64,000 nt of DNA, taken from the NCBI GenBank assembly GCA_046351325.1, contig JAXLYR010000008.1, positions 124,001 to 188,000 of the forward strand, written 5' to 3'. Shown piece by piece: positions 1-8,308 of the stretch. The position numbers and the translations under genes were made by a program. The notes under the pieces were generated by a model. The model was not told the DNA's origin. It did no database searches and was given only the letters and a program-made list of their open reading frames with translations. Each line of letters begins with the position of its first letter. Position 1 is the first letter of the stretch. Origin of the DNA: Xiheicaenibacterium sp046351325 (lineage in GTDB: Bacteria; Myxococcota_A; Polyangia; Polyangiales; Polyangiaceae).

Positions 1-1336
1 CGCTCCTCGCGAGGATGCCGAGGCCCACGAGCGCGCTCGCGAACGACCCCGCGAAGATCCCGATCTTCGACTCGTCCTGCAGGAGCGGCGCGCCCGGAAA
101 CGCGAGCGTCGCGACGAAGATCGACATGGTGAAGCCGATGCCCGCGAGCACGCTGACCCCGAAGATCTGCGGGTAGGAAGCGCCTGTCGGCCGCGGCGCG
201 AGCTTGAGGCGAATCGCGAGCAACGTCGCGCCGAAGATGCCGATCGGCTTGCCGAAGAAGAGCCCGAGCGACACGCCGAGCGACGGCCGCGACACGATGA
301 GCGGCCCGACCTCGGAGGCGATCTCGACGCCCGCGTTCGCGACGGCGAACACCGGAACGATGAGGAAAGCGACCCAGCCGTGCAGCCCGTGCACGAGCCG
401 ATCGAGCGGTGGTTGAACGGCCTCGAGGTGCCGCTCGATCGCCGCGACGGGCCCCGCGGCGTCGAGGTCGCTCTCCTTCTTGTGACGGAGCTGCGCGACC
501 GCGCGCTCGACGTCGATGAGGACCTCGCTCGGGCGCTTCTCCGCGCGCGCCGGGATCGAGAGCCCGAGGATCACCCCCGCGACCGTCGCGTGCACACCCG
601 AGCGCAGCACCGCGATCCACAGCGCCCCGCCGAGCAAGAGGTACGGCCACACGCGCACGACGCGCAGCCGCGTCAGCACGAAGAGCGCGGCCGTGATCGC
701 GCCCGCCGCGACCAACGCGCCGAGATCGACGTTGGCCCCGTAGAAGAGCGCGATGACGACGATCGCCCCGAGGTCGTCGAAGATCGCGAGCGCCATCAAG
801 AAGACGACGAGCGACGCCGGCACGCGCCGCGCGACCAACGCCAAGCAGCCGAGCGCGAACGCGATGTCCGTCGCCATCGGCACGCCCCAACCGGAGCGCG
901 CTGGCCCCGCGTGGTTGAGCCCGAAATGGATCGCCGCGGGGACGAGCATCCCGCCGAGCGCTGCGAACGCAGGCAAGAGCGCGCGACGCACGGTGCGCAG
1001 CTCGCCGACGAGGATCTCGCGCTTGATCTCGAGGCCCGCGACGAGGAAGAACACAGTCATCAACGCGTCGTTGATGAAGTGATGGAGCGTCCACGTCGCG
1101 GCGCGCGCGCCGAACCCGATGCTCAACGGTGTCGCGTGGAGCTCGTGGTACGAGCGCGCGTAGCGCGAGTTCGCCCACGCGAGCGCGAGCGTCGTCGCGA
1201 CGATGAGGACCACGCCGCCGGCCGCCTGCGTACGGAAGAACTGGCGGAACGGGCGCACCACCGCGAGCAGGAGCCGCGGCACGCGGCGCTCTCGCTCACG
1301 AGCGGCTCCTTGCGCGGCTCCACCCGACCCGTTCAC
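1..1336 (-). CDS. nhaA: Na+/H+ antiporter NhaA (3' end outside window)
   Basis: Inner-membrane electrogenic Na+/H+ antiporter that expels sodium in exchange for protons. The minus-strand frame starts at a GTG at 1336 and runs off the left edge after about 445 codons. It is longer than E. coli NhaA (388 aa), with an Arg-rich N-terminal tail of about 25 residues. Family signatures are visible: MATDIAFALG carries Asp157 (E. coli Asp133), and LAIFDDLGAI carries Asp187-Asp188 (E. coli Asp163/164, the ion-binding pair). Many hydrophobic helices follow. It lies downstream of the xdhC/nucleotidyltransferase pair but is separated from it by a strong hairpin (1378-1403), so it is probably transcribed on its own. 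Function is confident; the exact start is less so. Confidence 0.93.
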   Translation of the reverse strand, partial: MNGSGGAAQGAARERERRVPRLLLAVVRPFRQFFRTQAAGGVVLIVATTLALAWANSRYARSYHELHATPLSIGFGARAATWTLHHFINDALMTVFFLVAGLEIKREILVGELRTVRRALLPAFAALGGMLVPAAIHFGLNHAGPARSGWGVPMATDIAFALGCLALVARRVPASLVVFLMALAIFDDLGAIVVIALFYGANVDLGALVAAGAITAALFVLTRLRVVRVWPYLLLGGALWIAVLRSGVHATVAGVILGLSIPARAEKRPSEVLIDVERAVAQLRHKKESDLDAAGPVAAIERHLEAVQPPLDRLVHGLHGWVAFLIVPVFAVANAGVEIASEVGPLIVSRPSLGVSLGLFFGKPIGIFGATLLAIRLKLAPRPTGASYPQIFGVSVLAGIGFTMSIFVATLAFPGAPLLQDESKIGIFAGSFASALVGLGILARS

Positions 1337-1377
1337 GATCCCCTAGAACCTAATGCATCGGTTCGACCCGGACGGGC

Positions 1378-1403
1378 GAATTCGTTGGAGCAGCAACGAA
1401 TTC
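1378..1403. terminator. 10-bp perfect stem-loop between the nucleotidyltransferase gene and nhaA
   Basis: gaattcgttg (1378-1387) pairs perfectly with caacgaattc (1394-1403) around a 6-nt loop. A second small C4/G4 hairpin follows at about 1403-1416. It lies just after the stop codon of the upstream minus-strand gene, so it is a likely terminator or processing site. There is no clear U-tract. Confidence 0.5.
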
Positions 1404-1416
1404 CCCGAGGAGGGGA

Positions 1417-2094
1417 CTACGGGCTCGTCGGCTCGTCCTCGACGAAGAACCGCGGCGCGCTCCCGTAGAAGGCCACGACGTCCTCGGGCGTGTCGAGATC
1501 GGTCGTCGCGCGCGGATCGGGGACGGGCACGTCGAGGACGGCCTTGTCGAGCGCGTGCAGGACGTCGCGCAGCGGCGGCGGCGTCGGGCTCACCATCGGA
1601 TCGAGGTGCTCGCGTCGCACGAGCACGGGGTGCCCGCGACGCTCTCCGAACACGGGTCGCACTGCGGCGGGTTGAGGTCGCGCAGACTCGGCCGCGGCGA
1701 GGAGCTCGCGCCGGATCGACGCGCTAGACGACGGCATGTCGACGGGCTCGATCATCACCCACGCGCTCTTGGGCAGCCGCAAGAGCTCGAGCGCCGTCTT
1801 GATCGAGCCTGCGGGCCCGAGCTCGTCGGGCGCGGTCGATACGACGATGTCGAGCCCGCGCTGGCGAAATCGGCTGAGGACCGCCGCGACCTCGGCGCGG
1901 ACCACGACGACCACGCGCTCCGCGCCACCATCGAGGTGCGCGCGAGCGTGCGCGATCGCGAGCGGAAGCTCGCCCGGGCCCTCACCCCAACGCACGGCGA
2001 GCAAGGCCTTCGGCCCGCCCATGCGGCTCCCGCGGCCCGCGGCTGCGACGATCGCGGTGTACGAGATGGCGTGCGAATTCGCTGTGCGCGTCAT
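1417..2094 (-). CDS. MobA/MocA-like nucleotidyltransferase
   Basis: About 225 aa. The N-terminus has the nucleotide-binding signature of MobA-type NTP transferases (AAAGRGSRMGGPKALL), followed by an alpha/beta domain. Members attach CMP or GMP to molybdopterin, or act as related nucleotidyltransferases. I chose the ATG at 2094 because it puts the signature close to the N-terminus and has a GGGGAG sequence upstream; an in-frame ATG at 2133 would add 13 residues. It follows xdhC by 46 bp on the same strand. XdhC and MobA-like (MocA) proteins commonly sit together and mature the molybdenum cofactor for xanthine-dehydrogenase-family enzymes, which supports a MocA-like role. No such enzyme is encoded in this window. 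The substrate nucleotide cannot be told from sequence. Confidence 0.85.
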   Translation of the reverse strand: MTRTANSHAISYTAIVAAAGRGSRMGGPKALLAVRWGEGPGELPLAIAHARAHLDGGAERVVVVVRAEVAAVLSRFRQRGLDIVVSTAPDELGPAGSIKTALELLRLPKSAWVMIEPVDMPSSSASIRRELLAAAESARPQPAAVRPVFGERRGHPVLVRREHLDPMVSPTPPPLRDVLHALDKAVLDVPVPDPRATTDLDTPEDVVAFYGSAPRFFVEDEPTSP

Positions 2095-2140
2095 GGGCCG
2101 GGGCCTTCTCCCCTGGAGCTCAGCCCGAGGCAAGAGCGCT

Positions 2141-3007
2141 TCAGCTGTCGTCGCGCGTGCTCTTGCGAACGAGCCCCTCGCGCGCGGCGCGCCAACCGAC
2201 GAGCTCCGCGGTGATCGCGATGGCGATCTCCAACGGGCGGCGCGCGCCGACCGAGACGCCGAGCGGCATCCGCACCCGCGTGACGTCGGCCTCCGAGAAA
2301 TCCTTCGCCGCGAGCCGCTGGCGTGTTCGCTCTGCTTTCGCGTGACTGCCGACCCCGCCGACGAACGCGAAGCCCGCGCGCAGTCCGTGCTCGATCACCG
2401 CCTGATCGAGCTGGTGATCGTGCGTCATCACGACGAGCGCGCTCTCGGCCGCGGGCGCACCGAGCGCCGCGACGACCTCGGGATCGTCGTGCTCGGCCTG
2501 CACGAGCCGCGCGCCGGCGCGCGTCGCCTCGGCGCCGCGATCCCCGTCGAAGACGCCCTCGCGCGCGTCGACGAGCACCGTTCGAAAGCCGAGCTCCGCG
2601 AGCAATCGCGAGGTCGCGAGCCCGACGTGACCACCCCCGACGACGAGCACCGCGGCGCCCGCGCGCATGATCTCGAGGAGCACATCGGCGCTGCCGCCGC
2701 AGCACATCCCGAGGTTCGGCCCGAGCCGAAACGTGTGCACGCGAGGCAACACGGGCTCCTTGGACTCGAGCGCCTCGAGCATCGCGCGGATGACCGCGCG
2801 CTCGACCGCGCCGCCGCCGATCGTGCCGATCGCGCGGCCATCGACCGTGATCGCGAGCTTTTGTCCTGGCGTCGAGGGCGCGGAGCCCTGCCGCGAAATC
2901 ACCGTCGCCACGGCGACCGCGCTGCCCGCGTCGAGCCAGGCGACGACCTCACGCAGCACGTCGGGCGCGGCGGCCGTCTTCGGCATGATCCGCTCGGCGT
3001 CGCTCAT
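2141..3007 (-). CDS. xdhC: XdhC/CoxI family molybdenum cofactor insertion protein
   Basis: 288 aa. The N-terminal XdhC/CoxI domain has the family's glycine/cysteine signature (GMCCGGSADVLLE). A C-terminal Rossmann domain begins at VLVVGGGHVGLATS and is followed by an acidic beta-2 residue (VLVDAR). XdhC proteins bind molybdenum cofactor and deliver it, usually sulfurated, to xanthine-dehydrogenase-family apoenzymes. The start is the ATG at 3007; the reading frame is open upstream, but that part overlaps the divergent methyltransferase gene. The pair xdhC plus MobA-like gene is a maturation module without its target enzyme nearby. Confidence 0.88.
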   Translation of the reverse strand: MSDAERIMPKTAAAPDVLREVVAWLDAGSAVAVATVISRQGSAPSTPGQKLAITVDGRAIGTIGGGAVERAVIRAMLEALESKEPVLPRVHTFRLGPNLGMCCGGSADVLLEIMRAGAAVLVVGGGHVGLATSRLLAELGFRTVLVDAREGVFDGDRGAEATRAGARLVQAEHDDPEVVAALGAPAAESALVVMTHDHQLDQAVIEHGLRAGFAFVGGVGSHAKAERTRQRLAAKDFSEADVTRVRMPLGVSVGARRPLEIAIAITAELVGWRAAREGLVRKSTRDDS

Positions 3008-3064
3008 CGCGCCGACGATACGGCTCGCCGCGCGCATCGTCGAGCGCGCGCTATGCTGCCGCGC

Positions 3065-4584
3065 ATGGCGCAGACCTCGGCCGCGGACGCGCGCCTCTTC
3101 GATCGCGGTTTCACACCCAGTTCGCGCGACGTACCGTTTCTGCTCGAGCGCGCCGCTGATCGCGACGAGGACGTCTCGCTCGCAGCCGCGCGCGCGCTCG
3201 CTCGCATTCAAACGTCGATCGCCGCCGCGCTCCGCGACGCGCTGCCCTCGCTCGGCCCGAAGGCTCGTCGCAAGATCGTGCGCGCCCTCGCCGCAGCCCG
3301 CGCCGAGCCACACGCCGCCGATCCCGAGCTCGACGCGCTCCTCCGTGATTTGCTCACGAACGACGCCGACGACGGCGTTCGTCGCGCGGCCGCGAAGGCC
3401 CTCGGCGAGCGCGCGCCGACGACTTCGACCGCGCGCGAAGCCCTCGCCGCCGAGCGCGACACGCGGCGCACCACGCGCGCCACCGAGGTCGCTCCGAGCG
3501 CGGTCGTGCCCCCCGGCGAAACCCTCTTCTTTTCGTGTCGGGCCGGGCTCGAAGACGTGCTCGCGCGCGAGATCGAGGAGTCTTTGTTTGGGGGGGAGAG
3601 GAGCACCCTCCCGGGCACGCGCGCCGTTCGCTCACTGCGGGCGCGGGTCGTCGTTACAGGATGGTCAGGTCCGCTCTCGGCGCCCGCGAGCATCCGCACG
3701 GCGCTCCGCTTCGGCTTCGCGTTTCGGCTCCCGCGCGCGAGCGGCGCCGACGACGCGACCGCTCTCGCGCTCGCGATCTCGAGCGGCCCCGTGCGCGAGC
3801 TCCTCGCGCGCACGACCGCCGGTCCCGCGACGTTTCGCCTGGATTTTCCCGGCCAAGGCAAGCAGCGCGCGCTGAAGTGGGCCGTCGCCGAGGCCATCGC
3901 AAAACGCGCCGAGTCCTCGGGCGTCGAGAACGATCCCACGTCGAGCGCGTGGGACATCAGCGCGACGCTCGCTCCCGGCGAGGTCTCGCTCGATGTCTTT
4001 CCCAACGTCCCCGATCGACGCTTCGCCTATCGCCTCGCCGACGTGCGCGCCGCTTCGCACCCGACGGTCGCGGCCGCGCTCGCGCGGCTCGCGCGCCCGC
4101 CCGCGGGTGCCCGCGACGCCCTCGTCTGGGATCCGTTCACGGGCAGCGGCCTCGAGCTCTGCGAGCGCGCGCGCCTCGGTCGCTACGAGCGCCTCGTCGG
4201 CACCGACGTCGATCCGCGCGCGCTCGACGCCGCCCGCGAGAACCTCGTCGCGCTCGGCGCCGAGCGCGCGACCTCCTCCACGGCGACGCACGCACCCTCC
4301 CACTCGAGCGCGGCTTGCCGCTCACCGCCGTCCTCACCAACCCGCCGATGGGTCGCCGTCTCCAGCGCGCGCAAGACCTCGACGCCCTCGTCTACGACGT
4401 GCTCGGTCGCGCAGCCTCGCTGCTCGCACCCGGAGGCCGAATCGTGCTTCTTTCCCCGCGCCCCGCCGCGAGCCGGCGCGCTTGTCAGCGCGCCGGCCTC
4501 GAGCTCGCGCTGGATCATCCCGTGGATCTCGGCGGCTTCGACGCGATCCTCCAGCTCTTCGAGCGGCCGGTGTCCGCTCGCTGA
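3065..4584 (+). CDS. HEAT-like plus THUMP-type class I RNA methyltransferase, apparently frameshifted
   Basis: The first about 110 residues contain HEAT-like helical repeats. Next comes a THUMP-like segment beginning at LFFSCRAGLEDVLAREIEES, then a Rossmann methyltransferase domain with motif I WDPFTGSGLELCERA and VGTDVDPRALDAARENL. The catalytic N-P-P motif (TNPPMGRR) and the rest of the domain lie in a different frame: the frame in use up to about 4267 must change by -1 (equivalent to one missing base near 4268) to continue to the stop at 4584. Family members methylate rRNA or tRNA bases. The start is ATG 3065, with another in-frame ATG at 3053. The clean continuation suggests a sequencing error or a very recent mutation. 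A G-rich tract at 3590-3600 encodes an odd loop within the THUMP-like part. Confidence 0.75.
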
Positions 4585-4771
4585 GCTAAACATTTCTCAA
4601 CCTACGGAGCTCGCCCTCCTACGTCGAACCACCACACGCAAGGCTCCGCACGACGCTCGTGTGGAGCACGCTTGGGTTTCTTGCGTGCGGCCCACAGTTG
4701 TTGGCAGGATTGGACCAGGGTCGTCTGCTCGCCGGCAGAACAGCCCTAAGAACGCGGAGAAAATCGAAGCT

Positions 4772-5614
4772 ATGAACGCTCGGGTCTGGTTGGTTGCTGC
4801 GTCGCTCTTCCTCGCTGCTTGCCCGAACAAGGACAAGGACAAGGACGAGGACAAGGACAAGAAGGAGGACAAGAAGGAGTCCAACTCGTCCGGTAGCTCG
4901 AACGCGACGACCTCCCCCACGCCCGCGCCCGTCACGACCGATGGGCCCACGCCGCCCGCCGGCTCGGAGGCTCGCGTCGTCGCCGAGGTGAACAACCGCA
5001 AGGACGGCATCACCGGCACCGCGATGACGCCCGCTGGCGCGCACGCCTCGTTGCAGGCGCCGCAGGGCTGGACCGCTCCGAAGAACGACGCGACGGGCGT
5101 GTTCTCCGCCTCGCAAGACGGTAAGGCTCGCGTCGCCGCGACGGCCTTCACTGGCGACGCGACCACCAAGCTCGCCGCTGTCGGGGGCACCGCCGGCCTC
5201 ACGAACTGCCAGTGGGGAGCACCCCAGCCTGTCACCGTCGGGAAGGACAGCCTGCCCGGCGTCGCTGCGGATGGGACGTGCGCGCGCGGCGCCGGCCAGG
5301 TGAAGGCCGCGTACGTGACCGCTGGCGATCTCGCGGTCATCGGCTCGTGGGACAACGACGGCGACTCGAACAGCGTGTTCGGATCCATGCGCTCCATCGC
5401 GAAGGCTTCCGGGCCTTCGGGTCCGGACCCGGTCGCGGCGTGCTGCGCGGCCCTCCGCTCCCAGGCGAAGAACGCGCCGCTCCAGCAGCAGCCGTACTAC
5501 ACGATGGCAGCCGGCGCCTGCGACGGCCTGCGCCGCGACCCGAACGGTCGCGCCCAGCTCGGGACCCTCCGCGCCATGTTGAAGGGCGCGCAGGTCCCCG
5601 CGCAGTGCCAATAA
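4772..5614 (+). CDS. putative lipoprotein with Lys/Asp-repeat linker
   Basis: 280 aa. Signal peptide with lipobox (LFLAAC, Cys at about residue 17), then a highly charged tract of alternating Lys and Asp/Glu (residues about 19-36) and a Ser/Thr/Pro-rich linker. The remainder is a soluble domain containing four Cys, with a CC pair at VAACCAAL and a C-terminal Cys. I do not recognise the domain. The protein is presumably exported and anchored by its lipid, with the charged linker as a spacer. The start is ATG 4772; the upstream open frame is a shadow of the preceding gene. It is followed by two hairpins facing the convergent pseudokinase gene. Confidence 0.8.
   Translation: MNARVWLVAASLFLAACPNKDKDKDEDKDKKEDKKESNSSGSSNATTSPTPAPVTTDGPTPPAGSEARVVAEVNNRKDGITGTAMTPAGAHASLQAPQGWTAPKNDATGVFSASQDGKARVAATAFTGDATTKLAAVGGTAGLTNCQWGAPQPVTVGKDSLPGVAADGTCARGAGQVKAAYVTAGDLAVIGSWDNDGDSNSVFGSMRSIAKASGPSGPDPVAACCAALRSQAKNAPLQQQPYYTMAAGACDGLRRDPNGRAQLGTLRAMLKGAQVPAQCQ
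4828..4880 (+). repeat. hexamer-like ggacaa repeat encoding the Lys/Asp tract
   Basis: Imperfect tandem repetition of ggacaa/ggacga units within the lipoprotein gene. It encodes alternating Lys and Asp/Glu and is a candidate for length variation by slippage. Confidence 0.7.
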
Positions 5615-5641
5615 CCGAAGTTCCAGTAACCGCGGACTTCG

Positions 5642-5674
5642 ACTGACAGCACCGTAACCAACAGCGCTGTCAGT
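5642..5674. terminator. 9-bp stem-loop between convergent genes
   Basis: actgacagc (5642-5650) pairs perfectly with gctgtcagt (5666-5674) across a 15-nt loop. It lies between the 3' ends of the lipoprotein gene and the pseudokinase gene and could act with the second hairpin at 5691 as a bidirectional terminator. Confidence 0.45.
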
Positions 5675-5690
5675 GATGCCAACATCACCA

Positions 5691-5712
5691 ACGACGCCGT
5701 CACCGGCGTCGT
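5691..5712. terminator. 9-bp GC-rich stem-loop between convergent genes
   Basis: acgacgccg (5691-5699) pairs perfectly with cggcgtcgt (5704-5712) around a 4-nt loop. It is a likely terminator for the convergent pair, without a long U-tract. Confidence 0.55.
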
Positions 5713-5747
5713 TGCCATTTACAACGCTGTAATCCCCTACGCTGCGG

Positions 5748-8174
5748 TCAGAAGCCGAGCCGTGCGCGGAACTTCAACGCGAGGAACGTGAGCGCAGCTG
5801 CCAGCACGAGCACGAGCACGCACACGATGATGAGCCCCGCGCGCGACCCACGCTTGGCGGGCGCCGCAGCAGCTGCGGGCTGATTGCCCTGCAGCCCGAG
5901 CGGGTATCCACCAGCGGGCGCGGCCTCCATCGGAGGAGGCGCCGCGAGACCCATCGCGGGGTCGATTCCGTCGGCTGGTCCAGGGATTGGGCCAAACGGA
6001 TTGCTCGCGTCACCAGGCGGTGGCCCGAGCAAGGCGCCGAGCGGATCGGCGGCGGGCTCGACCGGCGGCGCTGGCTGAGCAGGTTCGCCTGGACCGAGAT
6101 TCTCCAGGGTCTCCGCGATGAGGGCGGACACGCCTGCTCCGGGTGGTGCGGGCGGACTCCCCGCTGCCGGAGGCGCGAATGGCCCTGGCTTGGGAGCATC
6201 ACGCCCCCCCGGCGCCGGCGGACGCTCGGTGCCCCCACCGGGCGCGAACGGGCCACCGTGACCACCTTCGTTGAAGCCACGCTGCTGCTGCATCGGGGGA
6301 GCAGCAGGCTTCCACGCTGACTCTGCTGCGACCGGATCGGGCGACGGTCGGAAGATGTCACCCGAGAGCGAGGGGGACTCGCGCATCACGGTGCGCCCAC
6401 CGTCGTCGTCCTCGTCGCCGGGGTCCACGTTCGGAGCGGGCAACGGTGCCAACGCCTGCGCGCGCGGAGGAGGCATCTGTGGACGCTGCGGAGGCGGCGG
6501 CCCTGGGCGGCCTGGGGGCGGCTGCGGCGCCTGAGCCTGCCCGGGTGCGTTCGCGCCGATGGCACTCAGGTACGCCGAGGCGTCCATGTTGTGCATCACG
6601 GTGCGGACATCGTCCGGATCGCCTGCGCCACGAGGAGCCGGCCCAGGTGGAGCCGCAACAGGGGCAAACGGTCGCGGTGCACCAGGACCACCGGGTGCTC
6701 CGCCCGGCGCTGCACCGCCCGGCCCCATCCCCAACTGCGTGCTCTTGAAGGCGCGCGGGACGCGAGGAGACGGAGGCCCGCCCGGAGGACCCTGCGGAGG
6801 ACCCATCTGAGGTGGCCCACCAGGTCCGCCGAACTGCTGCGGTGGATAGCCCGGCGGTGGACCGAAAGGCCCGCCCGGCCCGCCTTGCGAGGGATTCGGC
6901 CGAGCCGGCGCGCCTGCAGCAGGCCCGGGTTGGGGGCCGCGCGACTGAAGCAACACCGCTGCGAGATCGGGGGCTGGCGCGATCTTCGTCGACGCGCCGT
7001 AGTCCGAGTCATCATCCCGCATGGGCTCCGGCTGGGGCTCAGCAGCTGGTGGGGGCGGCGGGTTCGAGCCGCTCGCAGCACGCGCCGCCATCGCCATGAT
7101 GTGCGCGGGGAGCTCGCGCATGACGGTCGCGTCCTGTTCACCCAGCGGATTCGGGGTGACGGGCGCAGGGCGAGCTGCCGGAGGAGGTGGCGCCTGATGA
7201 GGCCCTTGATGAGGTCCTGGCCCTTGATGAGGTCCCGGCCCTTGATGAGGTCCCGGCCGGCCCATCATTTGGGGCGGGCCCATCTGCGGCGGACCCATCT
7301 GCGGTGGGCCCATCTGCGGCGGACCCATCTGCGGTGGGCCCATCTGCGGACGCCCCATCTGCGGGTAGCCCTGCGGCGCCATTTGAGGGTTGTGCGGTTG
7401 TGGGCTGCGCGCGCTCGACGAAGGATCGAAGGAGGGCGGCGCGAAGATGTTCCCCATCGACTGGGGATTGCCGCTGTCGGCCGGACGAGCATTGGCCTGG
7501 TCTTCGAAGACCATCCGCTCCATCGGGACCATCGCGGTCGCTGCTTGGTCTTCTTCGTTGCCCTCTTCGTCCTCGAGGGGAGTGAGGTAGTGCACCCGCG
7601 GGTCGTTGAACCAGCGCTCGAGCTGTGCGCGGAGCGCGCCGACGTGAGCCGTGCGCCGCGAAGGGTCGGGCGTCAGCGCGTTCGCGAGGATGGCGTAGAG
7701 CGAGTCGTCCGCGACACCGTACGCCGCGAGCGGAGGGAGCCCCTGGTAGATGCGGGCTTGAATCTCTTGACGAACTTCACCGAAGGGGCGAGCGCGCGTG
7801 ACCGCCGTGTAGAGCGTGCCCGCGAGGCCCCACGCGTCGTCCACGGGTGAGAGCTGCCCGTTCTGCAAGCGCTCCGGCGAGTGGTATTGCACCATCTCCG
7901 CGGTGCGCCGAACGTCGGCGACGAGGCCACGCGAGAAGGGCTCGGCGGCATCGAGCAGCAGGCACGCTGGCGAGACGTTGCCGTGCGCCACACCGTGCTG
8001 GTGAAGTCCCTCGAGATGCTTGGCGAGCCGAATAGCCCAGCCGACGGCATCGCGGGGTGCGAGGGGGCCTCGCCGGTGGATCCAATTCGCGAGCGTTTCC
8101 AAATTGCGAAGAGCCTCAACGGAGCGAGACGACCACGGAACGATACTTCGCTGTCCGTCGCGGGGGAACCCCAT
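5748..8174 (-). CDS. membrane-anchored pseudokinase with long Pro/Gly/Gln-rich linker
   Basis: 808 aa. Residues about 10-200 resemble the C-lobe of a Hanks kinase: HQHGVAHGNVSPACLLLD replaces the catalytic HRDxKxxN loop, VADVRR stands where DFG is expected, and HSPERLQNGQ...DDAWGLAGTLY matches the APE/subdomain IX region. The Gly-rich loop and ATP-binding Lys are absent, and the catalytic Asp is missing, so phosphotransfer is unlikely. Residues about 200-770 are low complexity (Pro, Gly, Gln, Met), with tandem QMGPP repeats and HQGPGP repeats. A single membrane helix lies at the C-terminus (GLIIVCVLVLVLAAALTFLA). It could be a scaffold or a regulator of active kinases. No substrate or partner is evident. 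Confidence 0.82.
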   Translation of the reverse strand: MGFPRDGQRSIVPWSSRSVEALRNLETLANWIHRRGPLAPRDAVGWAIRLAKHLEGLHQHGVAHGNVSPACLLLDAAEPFSRGLVADVRRTAEMVQYHSPERLQNGQLSPVDDAWGLAGTLYTAVTRARPFGEVRQEIQARIYQGLPPLAAYGVADDSLYAILANALTPDPSRRTAHVGALRAQLERWFNDPRVHYLTPLEDEEGNEEDQAATAMVPMERMVFEDQANARPADSGNPQSMGNIFAPPSFDPSSSARSPQPHNPQMAPQGYPQMGRPQMGPPQMGPPQMGPPQMGPPQMGPPQMMGRPGPHQGPGPHQGPGPHQGPHQAPPPPAARPAPVTPNPLGEQDATVMRELPAHIMAMAARAASGSNPPPPPAAEPQPEPMRDDDSDYGASTKIAPAPDLAAVLLQSRGPQPGPAAGAPARPNPSQGGPGGPFGPPPGYPPQQFGGPGGPPQMGPPQGPPGGPPSPRVPRAFKSTQLGMGPGGAAPGGAPGGPGAPRPFAPVAAPPGPAPRGAGDPDDVRTVMHNMDASAYLSAIGANAPGQAQAPQPPPGRPGPPPPQRPQMPPPRAQALAPLPAPNVDPGDEDDDGGRTVMRESPSLSGDIFRPSPDPVAAESAWKPAAPPMQQQRGFNEGGHGGPFAPGGGTERPPAPGGRDAPKPGPFAPPAAGSPPAPPGAGVSALIAETLENLGPGEPAQPAPPVEPAADPLGALLGPPPGDASNPFGPIPGPADGIDPAMGLAAPPPMEAAPAGGYPLGLQGNQPAAAAAPAKRGSRAGLIIVCVLVLVLAAALTFLALKFRARLGF
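7205..7258. repeat. three 18-bp tandem repeats encoding HQGPGP
   Basis: Three consecutive units, beginning cttgatgaggtcc on the plus strand and differing at one position, encode His-Gln-Gly-Pro-Gly-Pro on the minus strand inside the pseudokinase linker. A partial copy precedes them. Confidence 0.8.
7276..7365. repeat. six 15-bp tandem repeats encoding QMGPP
   Basis: Six 15-bp units with core cccatctgcgg encode Pro-Gln-Met-Gly-Pro on the minus strand, within the pseudokinase linker. Units alternate between two variants, which suggests duplication of a 30-bp pair. Confidence 0.85.
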
Positions 8175-8308
8175 CCGCGAGCCGCGCCGCTTCTTTAGGT
8201 GGATGCCGTATTCGCCGGCCTTTCGACTTGCGAAAAAGTGACCCTGGCTCGCGCGCGCGGTCGCCCAACACGCGCGAAGCTCCTACGGCGAATGGATCCA
8301 CGATTCGC

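Noticed and set aside
380..1468. Long plus-strand open frame (362 aa, Arg/Asp-rich) opposite nhaA
   Set aside because: It is the antisense shadow of nhaA; composition is Arg/Glu/Asp-biased as expected for GC-rich antisense frames, and NhaA motifs are clear on the other strand.
1736..3064. Upstream extension of the methyltransferase frame by over 400 residues
   Set aside because: It runs antisense through xdhC and the MobA-like gene and has no domain; the methyltransferase domain architecture begins at about 3065.
7276..7365. CRISPR array or VNTR outside genes
   Set aside because: Repeat period is 15 bp, in frame, and encodes a QMGPP tract of the pseudokinase.
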